DNA of 20,698 bases, from the NCBI GenBank assembly GCA_051880035.1, contig JBJENE010000008.1, positions 1 through 20,698 on the forward strand, written 5' to 3'. Each line of letters starts with the position of its first letter. Position 1 is the stretch's first letter. Below are positions 1 to 7,751 of the stretch, piece by piece. The notes beneath the pieces are model-generated. The model made no database searches. It saw only the letters and a program-made list of their open reading frames with translations, and was not told where the DNA came from. Source of the stretch: Eshraghiella sp051880035. Its GTDB lineage: Bacteria; Bacillota; Clostridia; Lachnospirales; Lachnospiraceae. A program made the translations under genes and the position numbers.

Positions 1-2
1 CC

Positions 3-980
3 GCATTGATAATTCTTATCGCCGTGGGAATATATCTTACAAATTATTTTTCAAGCAGAGTTGCAGCCAATGATATTTCGGTAGTCGGAAACACACCGGG
101 TAATCTGATCAGCGGCGGAACTTTCTGCGAATATAACGGCACAATTTTTTTCTCAAATCCTTACGATGACGGCCGCTTGTATTCAATGAATTCCGACTGT
201 TCGGATATAAGATTCATTTCAGAGGACACCGCATCTTATATCAACGCAGCCGGTAAGCATATTTATTACATAAAAGGGGACACCTCTTTATCTGCCGATG
301 CCTCCGTAATTTCCGTAGGGGATACCAACGGAATAATCCGCTGCAAGTTTGACGGTTCGGATAAGACCTCCATTTCGTCAGGATATTGTTCCGATATGGT
401 GCTGTCAGGTAACACGCTTATATTTAATGCCGTCCGTAACTTTTCGGAAGTTACATACTCCGTAAGTATAAAGGGCAAAGATAAAACGGTTATTAACAAT
501 CAGAATTTTTCCAACGCCTCCGTATCCGACGGTAATATATATTATTCTGCATCCACCAATGACCGTTCCGTATACACCATGAACATTAATACCGGTGACA
601 CCGCATTGTATATGGCAGGCGAAACATATATGGCATCCAGATATGACAACTATCTGTATTACATAGACCTTTCCAACGGCAACGCTCTTACAAGAGTCAA
701 CCTCGATACATTTGAGACCAATATCATTTCATCTGATTACTGTACTCTATATAATGTATATGGTGATATTGTTTTCTACACAGTGAAAGGTGAAGAAAAT
801 GCCCTTATGAGGTCAAACACGGACGGTTCTGATGCCGTCAGGATATTTGCCGGAGAGGCTCTTGAAATAAGCTGTACATCCATATATACATTTTTTAAAA
901 TAAAAGGTCATGATAACCTGTTCCGTACCGAAACCTTCAATGATTCAAAGGTCCAGAACTTCTATATTATGGCAGAATAA
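3..980 (+). CDS. DUF5050-like membrane-anchored extracytoplasmic protein, 5'-truncated
   Basis: The reading frame is open at the left edge of the window, so the true start lies upstream; the TTG at 6 is only the first possible start inside the window. The visible N-terminus is a hydrophobic segment (IILIAVGIYL), read as a single signal anchor. About 300 residues follow, made of repeated short strands of the type 'G..IYY.....L..MN.dgsd...I', such as GRLYSMNSDCSDIRFIS, YYIKGD and LYYIDLSNGNAL. This pattern of aromatic-rich blades with 'x-DGSD/DGS' turns matches the DUF5050 (PF16472) family and suggests a beta-propeller-like fold outside the membrane. No catalytic motif is seen. The family has no established function; a ligand-sensing or cell-surface role is inference. 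The gene ends at a strong hairpin shared with the convergent gene. The family call is fairly secure, the role is unknown. Confidence 0.7.
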   Translation, partial: ALIILIAVGIYLTNYFSSRVAANDISVVGNTPGNLISGGTFCEYNGTIFFSNPYDDGRLYSMNSDCSDIRFISEDTASYINAAGKHIYYIKGDTSLSADASVISVGDTNGIIRCKFDGSDKTSISSGYCSDMVLSGNTLIFNAVRNFSEVTYSVSIKGKDKTVINNQNFSNASVSDGNIYYSASTNDRSVYTMNINTGDTALYMAGETYMASRYDNYLYYIDLSNGNALTRVNLDTFETNIISSDYCTLYNVYGDIVFYTVKGEENALMRSNTDGSDAVRIFAGEALEISCTSIYTFFKIKGHDNLFRTETFNDSKVQNFYIMAE

Positions 981-1020
981 AATCCTTCCCATCAGATTCA
1001 CATCTGACAGGAAGGATTTT
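979..1020. terminator. Bidirectional intrinsic terminator between convergent genes
   Basis: AAAATCCTTCC at 979-989 pairs exactly with GGAAGGATTTT at 1010-1020. TCAGAT and ATCTGA extend the stem inside, separated by two mismatched positions and closing a four-base loop. The A-run on one side and T-run on the other give a U-tract in either direction, so it can end both the DUF5050-like gene (plus) and the flavin reductase-rubredoxin gene (minus). Confidence 0.85.
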
Positions 1021-1035
1021 ATATTATAATTGATC

Positions 1036-1656
1036 TTACTGCTCGTATACCGGTTCAAAGTCTTCCGCACCGTGTCCGCACAAAGGACATGTAAAGTCTT
1101 TAGGAAGCTCACTTCCCTCATAGTAATAATTACATATCTTACAACGCCATCCTATGATTTTACGGTCGGTATTCTTTACTTCCGGCTTTGGCTTAATATT
1201 GTTCTGATAATCAGCATATGTGACAGGAGCATTTTCACTTAACACTTTGGCATCCACAACTTCGCCGATAAACAAAGTATGACTTCCCAGATCCTGGCTG
1301 CTTACCACTTTACAGCTTATTACGGCACATGCCTGCCATCCTAAATACGGTACACCGTTAATATCCAATGGCATATTCAGGTCTGCAAATTTATCCACAT
1401 CCCTGCCGGACTGGAATCCGAAGTGCTTAATTGTCTCAAATGTGCAGGTATTATCAAGAATGCTTAATGCAAAAATATTACTCTCTTTAATAATATCGCA
1501 TGTATAATTGGTATTCAGTACGGAAATTGCCACCCTGACAGGGCTGTTGGCAATCTGCATGCATGTATTTGTTATGCATCCGTTAGCTTTATCTCCCGTA
1601 CTTGAAGAAAGCATGAAAACACCATAGCTTAAATTATATAACGCCTTTTTGTCCAT
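1036..1656 (-). CDS. hrb: Flavin reductase-rubredoxin fusion (high-molecular-weight rubredoxin type)
   Basis: A 206-residue cytoplasmic electron carrier. Residues 1-150 form an FMN-binding flavin-reductase-like domain (GCITNTCMQIANSPVRVAIS, then GSHTLFIGEVVDA near 124-136). Residues 168-203 form a short rubredoxin domain with the iron ligands in two CxxC pairs, CKIC (C172, C175) and CPLC (C190, C193). In Moorella this architecture is Hrb, which passes electrons from NAD(P)H to the flavodiiron protein FprA for NO or O2 reduction; supplying reducing power to the neighbouring desulfoferrodoxin is an inference from gene order. The start at 1656 is preferred over the frame's upstream ATG at 1686 because AGGCGG sits at the right distance and the longer form would overlap the dfx stop. 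It is the last gene of the operon, 17 bases after dfx. Confidence 0.88.
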   Translation of the reverse strand: MDKKALYNLSYGVFMLSSSTGDKANGCITNTCMQIANSPVRVAISVLNTNYTCDIIKESNIFALSILDNTCTFETIKHFGFQSGRDVDKFADLNMPLDINGVPYLGWQACAVISCKVVSSQDLGSHTLFIGEVVDAKVLSENAPVTYADYQNNIKPKPEVKNTDRKIIGWRCKICNYYYEGSELPKDFTCPLCGHGAEDFEPVYEQ

Positions 1657-1673
1657 GTATAACCGCCTTTCTA

Positions 1674-2048
1674 CTATTTTTTCCATAATCCGTGAAGATT
1701 ACAATATGCGTATACGGCTTCAACAGCCTCTCCGTCACAAATTGAGAAACATACTGACGGCTCTTCGTTCGGATTAAGTTTCTTCATCTGGGTTCCCTTA
1801 TCTGTCTGAAGGAATACCCATTCGATATAATGCTCAGGTATCATCGGATGAGCCACCTCACCTATTTGCACCGTTACCTTATTGTCTTTAACTTCATACG
1901 CAGGTACATGCTTTTCAACTGCCGCATCCGTTGTTCCCGGAATAAGCTTTGTCATAGGCTGTCCGCAACACATTACCGGCACTCCCGAATTCTTAATTAC
2001 TGCAACAATATTTCCGCAGTGTTCACATTTGTAAAATTCCTGTTCCAT
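1674..2048 (-). CDS. dfx: Desulfoferrodoxin (superoxide reductase)
   Basis: A 124-residue two-iron superoxide reductase that reduces superoxide to hydrogen peroxide without releasing oxygen, a defence typical of anaerobes. The N-terminal desulforedoxin domain has the Fe(Cys)4 ligands C8, C11, C27 and C28 (CEHCG and CCG). The catalytic domain keeps the complete center II ligand set: H47 in EKHVPAY, H67 in GEVAHPM, H73 in EHYIEW, then C116 and H119 in CNLHG. E45 and K46 of the active-site EKHVP motif are also present. Length is normal for a class I enzyme. AAAGGAGA precedes the ATG. It lies between a small membrane protein and a flavin reductase-rubredoxin; rubredoxin is the usual electron donor, so a donor-acceptor pair in one operon is plausible. 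Confidence 0.96.
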   Translation of the reverse strand: MEQEFYKCEHCGNIVAVIKNSGVPVMCCGQPMTKLIPGTTDAAVEKHVPAYEVKDNKVTVQIGEVAHPMIPEHYIEWVFLQTDKGTQMKKLNPNEEPSVCFSICDGEAVEAVYAYCNLHGLWKK

Positions 2049-2093
2049 AATACTAATCTCCTTTGAAATCTAATAATAGCTTTAATAAACCGT

Positions 2094-2357
2094 TTATCTG
2101 ACTCTGTCAATGATAAACATTACAATCATAAGAATAAGTACGGTTCCTCCCATACCGTGTCCTAACATTCCCGGATTAAACATCTCGGTAACGATTCCGC
2201 CGTTCTTCTCCTGTTTCTTCATGTCAATCTGTCCCGTTAACATTGCAGCAAGAAGTATAACTCCCGAAACGATTCCGAGAATAATATTATGATTCACATA
2301 ATAAAAGCTTGTCGTTACAATTCCTCCGACTGATAATGCAAGTGATAAAAATCCCAT
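2094..2357 (-). CDS. Small two-helix membrane protein of unknown function
   Basis: An 87-residue protein with a clear GGAGG before its ATG. Residues 1-40 are hydrophobic, probably one or two close membrane segments (SLALSVGGIVTTSFYYV and IILGIVSGVILLAAML). A polar linker (MKKQEKNGG) and a glycine/methionine-rich stretch (MFNPGMLGHGMGG) come next, and a final helix (VLILMIVMFIIDRV) ends the protein. I do not recognise a family. It is the first gene after a good promoter and lies 45 bases ahead of dfx on the same strand, so it is probably co-transcribed with the superoxide-defence genes, but nothing in the sequence ties it to that chemistry. Confidence 0.7.
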   Translation of the reverse strand: MGFLSLALSVGGIVTTSFYYVNHNIILGIVSGVILLAAMLTGQIDMKKQEKNGGIVTEMFNPGMLGHGMGGTVLILMIVMFIIDRVR

Positions 2358-2391
2358 ATGGATACCTCCATTCGTATGATTTATACACTAT

Positions 2392-2419
2392 ATTATAGCA
2401 TTAAAAAAATGAATGACAA
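2392..2419 (-). promoter_or_regulatory. Sigma-A promoter for the membrane protein-dfx-hrb operon
   Basis: On the minus strand the -35 is TTGTCA (2414-2419), the spacer is 16 bases, and the -10 is a consensus TATAAT (2392-2397) carrying the extended TGC immediately upstream. It lies just past the stop codon of the TetR gene, so the oxygen-defence operon has its own start. Confidence 0.75.
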
Positions 2420-2435
2420 TACCGCTTTGAAGTAT

Positions 2436-3011
2436 TTAATCATTATATGCATGAATAACTCCCGTAAGGGAATTCCGTATCGTGTTTAAGATATATTTTA
2501 CTATCTGTTCCCTGTTTTTATGTTCCCTGTCTTTAATCCAGTCAATCAACATTCCGGAAAGGGCTTCCACATAAAAATTACACAGGAATTCCTTATAAGA
2601 CGGCTCGATTTTTTTGTTTTCAATTTCTTCGACCTGCCCGATTAGTGACATAATAACCTCTGAAAAGTCAGCACAGAAAAATCTTTTTAATTCATCCCTT
2701 CCAATGGAATCATATACGCAGTTAAGGATGTAGTTATTTTCTTCAACATAGTCCATAACAAAATTAATAGCTTCCTCACTATCCACAAGCAGGTTAAAAT
2801 TTTTAACCACTTCTATTGCTTCCTGTTCAAAGGTCCACTTGAGCAATGCATAGACATCCTCAAAATGATAATAAAAAGTCTTACGGTTTACATTACATTC
2901 TTCAATAAGTTCACTGACCGTTATCTTCCTAAACGGTCTGGTTCTCATTGCCTGCTTTAATGCGTCCGCAAACATTTTCTTAGTATTATATGATATTTCC
3001 TCGTTTTTCAT
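2436..3011 (-). CDS. TetR/AcrR-family regulator, DhaS-like
   Basis: About 191 residues. The N-terminal helix-turn-helix has the usual TetR layout: FADALKQAMRTRPFRKITVSELIEECNVNRKTFYYHFEDVYALL, with ITVSELIEECNV and NRKTFYYHF as the DNA-binding helices. The all-helical C-terminus resembles the TetR_C_8 (PF14278) type found in DhaS-like regulators. The ATG at 3011 is preferred over the one at 3038 because GGAGG lies directly before it, and the -10 box found at 3030-3035 would fall inside the longer reading. It is divergent from the MMPL operon, so it very likely controls that operon and itself. A matching half-site overlaps its own promoter. The inducer is unknown. Confidence 0.88.
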   Translation of the reverse strand: MKNEEISYNTKKMFADALKQAMRTRPFRKITVSELIEECNVNRKTFYYHFEDVYALLKWTFEQEAIEVVKNFNLLVDSEEAINFVMDYVEENNYILNCVYDSIGRDELKRFFCADFSEVIMSLIGQVEEIENKKIEPSYKEFLCNFYVEALSGMLIDWIKDREHKNREQIVKYILNTIRNSLTGVIHAYND

Positions 3012-3029
3012 TCTAATGCCTCCGAATTT

Positions 3030-3057
3030 ATTATACACTTGTCCGGTAAATTTTCAA
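3030..3057 (-). promoter_or_regulatory. Promoter of the TetR-family gene
   Basis: On the minus strand the -35 is TTGAAA (3052-3057), the spacer is 16 bases, and the -10 is TATAAT (3030-3035). The 11-base site TTACCGGACAA (plus-strand 3039-3049) lies wholly inside the spacer, the usual position for autorepression. Confidence 0.7.
3039..3049. promoter_or_regulatory. Regulator half-site inside the TetR gene promoter
   Basis: TTGTCCGGTAA. Its exact reverse complement, TTACCGGACAA, recurs at 3086-3096. It fills part of the -35/-10 spacer of the regulator gene. The partner half-site expected 16 bases upstream is degenerate. Confidence 0.6.
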
Positions 3058-3085
3058 TATGTTTTCCCCTAATGTATATTCCCAC

Positions 3086-3116
3086 TTACCGGACAATTTG
3101 CCGATATTGTCCGTAA
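3086..3116. promoter_or_regulatory. Palindromic operator upstream of the MMPL operon promoter
   Basis: TTACCGGACAA (3086-3096) and TTGTCCGTAA (3107-3116) face each other. The core, 3091-3112, is a 22-base inverted repeat of the form GGACAATT-N6-TATTGTCC. From memory, the Lactococcus DhaS operator is GGACACAT-N6-ATTTGTCC, with the same arm length and gap. The core ends 23 bases before the -35 box of the plus-strand promoter, a place suited to activation, whereas a classical repressor would overlap the promoter. Confidence 0.65.
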
Positions 3117-3135
3117 TTACCCAAGAACACATATT

Positions 3136-3164
3136 TTGACCGTTTCGGAATTAAATCAATAATT
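3136..3164 (+). promoter_or_regulatory. Promoter of the 105-aa/MMPL/coiled-coil operon
   Basis: -35 TTGACC (3136-3141), 17-base spacer, -10 ATAATT (3159-3164). The first gene starts at 3199 after an AAGGAGG site. Confidence 0.6.
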
Positions 3165-3198
3165 GTATTCTTACAAAGAACATTAAGGAGGAAAAAAT

Positions 3199-3516
3199 AT
3201 GTCAGAGCAACTATATTCGGTTATTATGCATACATCCCTCGGCAAAAAGCACGGAACTCTTTATGCGTCAGTATCAGGAGCCATATTAAACGGATGGCTT
3301 GATATTTTAAAACATAAAGAACCATTTGAGGGCGTAATCGACAACTCCGGAAACTGCAGAATCATAGGAAAATTTACTACACTTATGCGTACTGTTTCCT
3401 TTGTAGCCTCCGGAACAATGACCGAATCTTTTGTAAAGCTTAAGCTTTACGGTGACAGAAATGTATTTGAATTATCAGGTACTCCATGCCCTGAAGAAAG
3501 GATAACGGAAATATGA
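3199..3516 (+). CDS. Small conserved-looking protein of unknown function, first gene of the transporter operon
   Basis: A 105-residue protein without signal peptide or membrane segment, so probably cytoplasmic. A perfect AAGGAGG lies seven bases before the ATG. The body alternates short strand-like stretches (YSVIMHTSLGKKHGTLYASV, CRIIGKFTTLMRTVSFVASG, FVKLKLYGDRNVFELSGTP), suggesting a small beta-rich fold. I do not recognise a family. Its stop codon overlaps the start of the MMPL gene (ATGA at 3513-3516), so translation is probably coupled and a role tied to the transporter (accessory, sensor or substrate handling) is a reasonable inference from position only. Confidence 0.72.
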   Translation: MSEQLYSVIMHTSLGKKHGTLYASVSGAILNGWLDILKHKEPFEGVIDNSGNCRIIGKFTTLMRTVSFVASGTMTESFVKLKLYGDRNVFELSGTPCPEERITEI

Positions 3517-5582
3517 AAAAATTCTATTCCCGGATTGTAAGAAATCCAAAAAAAATTCTTATTTTCTTCATTATTCTTGCCGTCTGCGGAGCCGTCCTTC
3601 AGAATCTTGTCGAAGTTAATTACGATATGAAAGACTATCTCCCTGATGACAGCAGTTCAACCGTGTCAATCGATATAATGAATGAAGAATTTGAAGGCGG
3701 CATTCCGAATGCCAGAATTATGATAAAAGATGTAAGCATCGCCAAAGCTCTTGAATATAAGGAAAAGCTTAAAAACTGCGAAGGGGTCACGGATGTTATC
3801 TGGCTGGATGATTCCATAAGTATATATGAGCCTTTGGAAATGGCGGACAGTGAAATTGTGGAAACTTATTACAAAGATAACAACGCCTTATTTACAGTAA
3901 CAATTGATGAACATGACAATGTAGCAACTGTTGACCGCCTGCGTGAAATAATAGGTGACGACAATGCCATGACAGGTGATGCTGTTTCTACGGCAATTGC
4001 AACTACCGGAACAGTAAGTGAAATATCCAAAATTACATTTTTTGCCATACTGGCCGTTCTGGCAATTCTTGTTATTACCACAACCTCCTGGGCAGAGCCT
4101 TTGGTTGTGTTGGCAGGCCTGGGTGTGGCTATCATGATTAATAACGGAACCAACCTGATTTTCGGAGAAATTTCCTTTGTAACCAATGCGGCAGGTACCA
4201 TTTTGCAGCTTGCGGTATCTCTCGATTATTCGGTTTTCCTGCTTCACCGGTATGAAGAATGTCTTAAAGCAAATCCGGACCGTAAAGCCGCAATGACGGA
4301 TGCATTGTGTAAATCCACAACCTCAATCCTTTCAAGCGGACTAACCACCGTTATCGGATTCCTGGCACTTATTTTTATGCGTTTCGGAATCGGACCCGAC
4401 CTTGGTCTTGCACTTGCAAAAGGTGTTGCCATAAGTCTGATAACCGTTTTCATTTTCATGCCTGCGTTAATATTAACGGTTTACCCTTTAATTCAGAAAA
4501 GCCGTCACAAAAAGTTTATGCCGTCTTTTCATAAACTGGGAAAACTTGTACGGCATATAATGATTCCTATGGCATTTGTTTTTATAATAATTGCAATTCC
4601 GGCATACTTAGCTTCCAATTCGAATTCCTACTATTACGGGTCCTCACACATATACGGGCCGGAAACGAAGCTTGGTCAGGATACGGAAGATATAGAAGAT
4701 ATATTTGGGAAAAGTGACACATATGTAATACTTGTTCCGAACGGAAATCCGGAAAACGAGCAGCAGCTTTCCCTTGCGCTTCATAATATACCCGAAATCA
4801 AGAGTATCATATCATATACTAATACTGTAGGCGTGGAAATACCTAAAGAATATCTCGATGACGAAACACTCTCCCGGATTGTTTCCGACGATTATAACCG
4901 TATGGTTCTTACGGTCGAAACGGACTATGAGGGTCAGGATACTTTTGATCTGGTTGAAGAAATACGAAACACCGCAAACGAATATTATCCGGATAATTAC
5001 TATCTTGCCGGAGAAGGAGTATCAACCTACGACCTGATGGACACCATTACTTCAGACTCCATAAAAGTAAACCTGATTGCAATAGGTGCCGTATTCATTG
5101 TTCTTTTACTGACAATGAAATCCTTATCGCTTCCGGTTATTCTGGTATTTGCAATAGAAACTGCCATATGGATAAATGTCGGAATTCCGTATTTTGCGGA
5201 TTCGGTTGTAATGTATATTGCATATCTGATTATATCCTCAGTACAGCTTGGAGCAACCGTTGACTATGCAATTCTGTTTACGGACCGGTATCTGGAATTC
5301 AGACAGACCATGACCAAAAAGCAGGCTGTAACAGAAACAGTCTCTACCGTTACAACCTCAATTCTTACATCAGGTTCTGTTCTGGCTATTGTGGGATTTT
5401 TATTAAGTTTTCTGTCTTCCCACGGAATACTGTCACAGTTAGGTCTTTTCGTAGGCCGCGGGGCCCTGCTTTCAATGACCGGCGTGCTTTTTGTTCTTCC
5501 GGGCCTGCTTTATATGTTTGACGGATTAATAAAACATACAACACTGAAACTTAATTTTTATGTTCCGGGAAAGGAGAAATAA
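3513..5582 (+). CDS. MMPL/RND-family exporter
   Basis: A 689-residue polytopic membrane protein built as two homologous halves, the RND/MMPL plan of one helix, an external loop, then five helices, twice. Helix 1 is at about 14-31, followed by a porter loop (about 32-170) and a bundle of helices from about 172 to 327. The second half has helix 7 at about 349-367, a loop to about 515, and helices from about 518 to 670. The matching helices 4 and 10 carry the Asp-Tyr pairs LDYSVFLLHRYEE (D238, Y239) and VDYAILFTDRYLE (D584, Y585), the expected proton-relay positions. At under 700 residues it is the short, MmpL/YdgH-like type. The substrate is not visible; lipids, amphiphiles or hydrophobic drugs are typical. 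It overlaps the previous gene by four bases and is followed after four bases by a secreted coiled-coil protein, so the two probably act together. Confidence 0.9.
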   Translation: MKKFYSRIVRNPKKILIFFIILAVCGAVLQNLVEVNYDMKDYLPDDSSSTVSIDIMNEEFEGGIPNARIMIKDVSIAKALEYKEKLKNCEGVTDVIWLDDSISIYEPLEMADSEIVETYYKDNNALFTVTIDEHDNVATVDRLREIIGDDNAMTGDAVSTAIATTGTVSEISKITFFAILAVLAILVITTTSWAEPLVVLAGLGVAIMINNGTNLIFGEISFVTNAAGTILQLAVSLDYSVFLLHRYEECLKANPDRKAAMTDALCKSTTSILSSGLTTVIGFLALIFMRFGIGPDLGLALAKGVAISLITVFIFMPALILTVYPLIQKSRHKKFMPSFHKLGKLVRHIMIPMAFVFIIIAIPAYLASNSNSYYYGSSHIYGPETKLGQDTEDIEDIFGKSDTYVILVPNGNPENEQQLSLALHNIPEIKSIISYTNTVGVEIPKEYLDDETLSRIVSDDYNRMVLTVETDYEGQDTFDLVEEIRNTANEYYPDNYYLAGEGVSTYDLMDTITSDSIKVNLIAIGAVFIVLLLTMKSLSLPVILVFAIETAIWINVGIPYFADSVVMYIAYLIISSVQLGATVDYAILFTDRYLEFRQTMTKKQAVTETVSTVTTSILTSGSVLAIVGFLLSFLSSHGILSQLGLFVGRGALLSMTGVLFVLPGLLYMFDGLIKHTTLKLNFYVPGKEK

Positions 5583-5586
5583 TTAT

Positions 5587-7731
5587 ATGAAAAAATTCAG
5601 ATTCGTTTTATCAATATTTCTGGCATCTATTTTACTTGCATCTTCGGCTATTACAGTATCAGCCGATGCATTTCCTTCCGCTAAGGAGGAGGTTGTCTAT
5701 GTAGGCCTTGCGGCAGACGGAGCAGTTAAGGATATATACACCGTAAATATTTTCGACGGAGGCGATATAACCGATTACGGCAGTTATTCTTCCGTGGAAT
5801 TACTCAATACCACTGATAAGATATCGCAAAACGGTGATATGATTACATTTTCAACATCTGCAGACAGGGTATATTATAAAGGCAAAATGAAAACCACCTC
5901 TATTCCCTGGAACATTTCCATCAGGTACTATATTGACGGCACCGAATACTCTCCTTGCGATGCAGCCGGTAAAAGCGGAAACCTTGAAATCAGGTTTAAA
6001 ATTACGGAAAACAAATTATGTGCCGGTAATTTTTATGAAAATTATGCTTTGCAGGCTAATTTTACCCTTGATACCCAAAAATGCAGCAATATTACGGCCT
6101 ATGATGCTACTATAGCCAATGTAGGCAGCGACAAACAGATATCTTACACCATTCTTCCGGGTGAAGGAATAGATACGGTAATCACAGCCAAAGTAACCGA
6201 CTTTGAAATGGATTCGGTTTCCATTAACGGCATACCGCTTTCAATGAATATAGAAGTTGACGACAGCGAATTAATGGATAAAGTCAATGAGCTTCTTGAT
6301 GCCATCGCAGAGCTTGACGACGGTGCATCCGAATTAAGCGATGGCTCCAACGACTTATGGAATGCAGTATCGGATGAGCTTTGTCCGGGCGTTAACGACC
6401 TTAATGACGGTATGGGTAAGTTCCATGAGGGAATAGGTGAGTTAAAAGACGGCTCAAAAGCACTTTCTGACGGAACACTGGAAATTAAAAACGGAGCATC
6501 AGACCTTGATACCGGAATAAAGAATTTAAACAGCGGAATCGCTCTTATACAGTCAGGCCTTACCGAACTTAACGGTAAATCAGAGAGTCTTACTGTCGGA
6601 TCCGGTAAAATAAACAATGCTCTCCGCCAGATTCAGACCGAACTTGACTCCGTAACGGTTTCCGCCGAACAGATAGACTATCTTGTTATGTGTTCAGCCG
6701 AAATAAAGAACGGTATAAATGCATTATCCGACTCTGTTGATGCACTTTACAACAATGTAAGTTATGCAGGATATAAGGATGTCATGTCAGAAAACAACCT
6801 GGATATTGATCTGTTGCTGGCTTCCAATGAACAGACAATAAATGAGTTAAGTAATCAGATGCTTGCAATTGAAAATCAGATTACATATCTTAGGCAGATG
6901 GGGGCCAACGAATCCCGGATTAATGAACTGCAGGCGTCTTACGATCAGCTTGACGGGATTGTGACACTTCTTAAAGGTAACACGGCTGCAATTAACGGCA
7001 TGGAAGTATACCTTACGCAGATAAACAGTACATTAAGTACTCTCTCATCCAAAACAACCGAGTTAAAAAATTATTATGATTTATTTGATACAGGTATTAA
7101 CACACTTGCGTCTGAATTTTCTCAGCTGATGCTTAATATGCAGGCATTAAAAACCGGAATTAATACGCTCGTTACCGAATACGGAAAATTGGATTCCGGA
7201 ATAAAAGAATACACTGACGGAGTAGCAGCCATTCTGGCAGGATATTCCGAGGTATCGGACGGATTTGTCCTGTTACTTGACGGAAGCAGCAATCTTAAAA
7301 CGGGAGCCTCAACTCTTTACGATAAAACCGGAGAGCTTATAAGCGGAATAACAGACATATACACTGCATCCGGAGAATTAAAATCAGGAAGCACAGAGCT
7401 CTCAACAGGAATTCAGACTTTACTGGACAGCGTGGCAATGCTTGATGACGGAATTAACGAACTGAAAACCGGAACGGGCGATATGCGTGAAGAGACCGAT
7501 GGGCTGGATTTGGAAATTTCCGACAGAATTGACGAAATGATTGCAAATATCACAGGCGGCAACACTGAAACGGTCTCTTTCGTAAGTGATAAGAACACCA
7601 ATATCCGCTCCGTACAATTCGTAATCAAAACGGATTCCGTTGAAAAAGAAAAAGTTGAAGTACCGCCTGCAAACACTACCGAAAAGCTTAATTTCTGGCA
7701 GAAATTACTCAGATTATTCGGATTATACTAA
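5587..7731 (+). CDS. Secreted coiled-coil protein with xxxLxxG heptads (YhgE/Pip-like)
   Basis: A 714-residue exported protein. The signal peptide is clear: MKKFRF, a hydrophobic core, and AITVSA before cleavage near residue 26. Residues 27-225 are a mixed domain. From about 230 to 345 and again from about 550 to 660 the sequence is dense in the xxxLxxG heptad pattern (AELDDGASELSDG, GELKDGSKALSDG, GASDLDTGIKNLNSG, GELKSGSTELSTG) known from YhgE/Pip proteins. The middle is long helical coiled coil. Unlike YhgE, there is no C-terminal bundle of membrane helices; the end is only a short amphipathic stretch (FWQKLLRLFGLY). The start at 5587 follows AAGGAGA; the frame's earlier ATG at 5560 lies inside the MMPL gene. 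Inference: an extracytoplasmic adaptor that extends the exporter across or along the thick wall. A surface adhesin is the alternative. Confidence 0.82.
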   Translation: MKKFRFVLSIFLASILLASSAITVSADAFPSAKEEVVYVGLAADGAVKDIYTVNIFDGGDITDYGSYSSVELLNTTDKISQNGDMITFSTSADRVYYKGKMKTTSIPWNISIRYYIDGTEYSPCDAAGKSGNLEIRFKITENKLCAGNFYENYALQANFTLDTQKCSNITAYDATIANVGSDKQISYTILPGEGIDTVITAKVTDFEMDSVSINGIPLSMNIEVDDSELMDKVNELLDAIAELDDGASELSDGSNDLWNAVSDELCPGVNDLNDGMGKFHEGIGELKDGSKALSDGTLEIKNGASDLDTGIKNLNSGIALIQSGLTELNGKSESLTVGSGKINNALRQIQTELDSVTVSAEQIDYLVMCSAEIKNGINALSDSVDALYNNVSYAGYKDVMSENNLDIDLLLASNEQTINELSNQMLAIENQITYLRQMGANESRINELQASYDQLDGIVTLLKGNTAAINGMEVYLTQINSTLSTLSSKTTELKNYYDLFDTGINTLASEFSQLMLNMQALKTGINTLVTEYGKLDSGIKEYTDGVAAILAGYSEVSDGFVLLLDGSSNLKTGASTLYDKTGELISGITDIYTASGELKSGSTELSTGIQTLLDSVAMLDDGINELKTGTGDMREETDGLDLEISDRIDEMIANITGGNTETVSFVSDKNTNIRSVQFVIKTDSVEKEKVEVPPANTTEKLNFWQKLLRLFGLY

Positions 7732-7751
7732 ATACAGCCTTTATTATATCC

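Noticed and set aside
1030..1242. Plus-strand ORF opposite the flavin reductase-rubredoxin gene
   Set aside because: It overlaps the rubredoxin domain coding region and lacks a start signal.
3869..4247. Antisense ORFs inside the MMPL gene
   Set aside because: They lie wholly within a clear exporter gene, have no ribosome binding sites and no recognisable protein character.
7732..7751. Terminator between the coiled-coil gene and the methyltransferase gene
   Set aside because: No inverted repeat is visible in the 20-base convergent gap.
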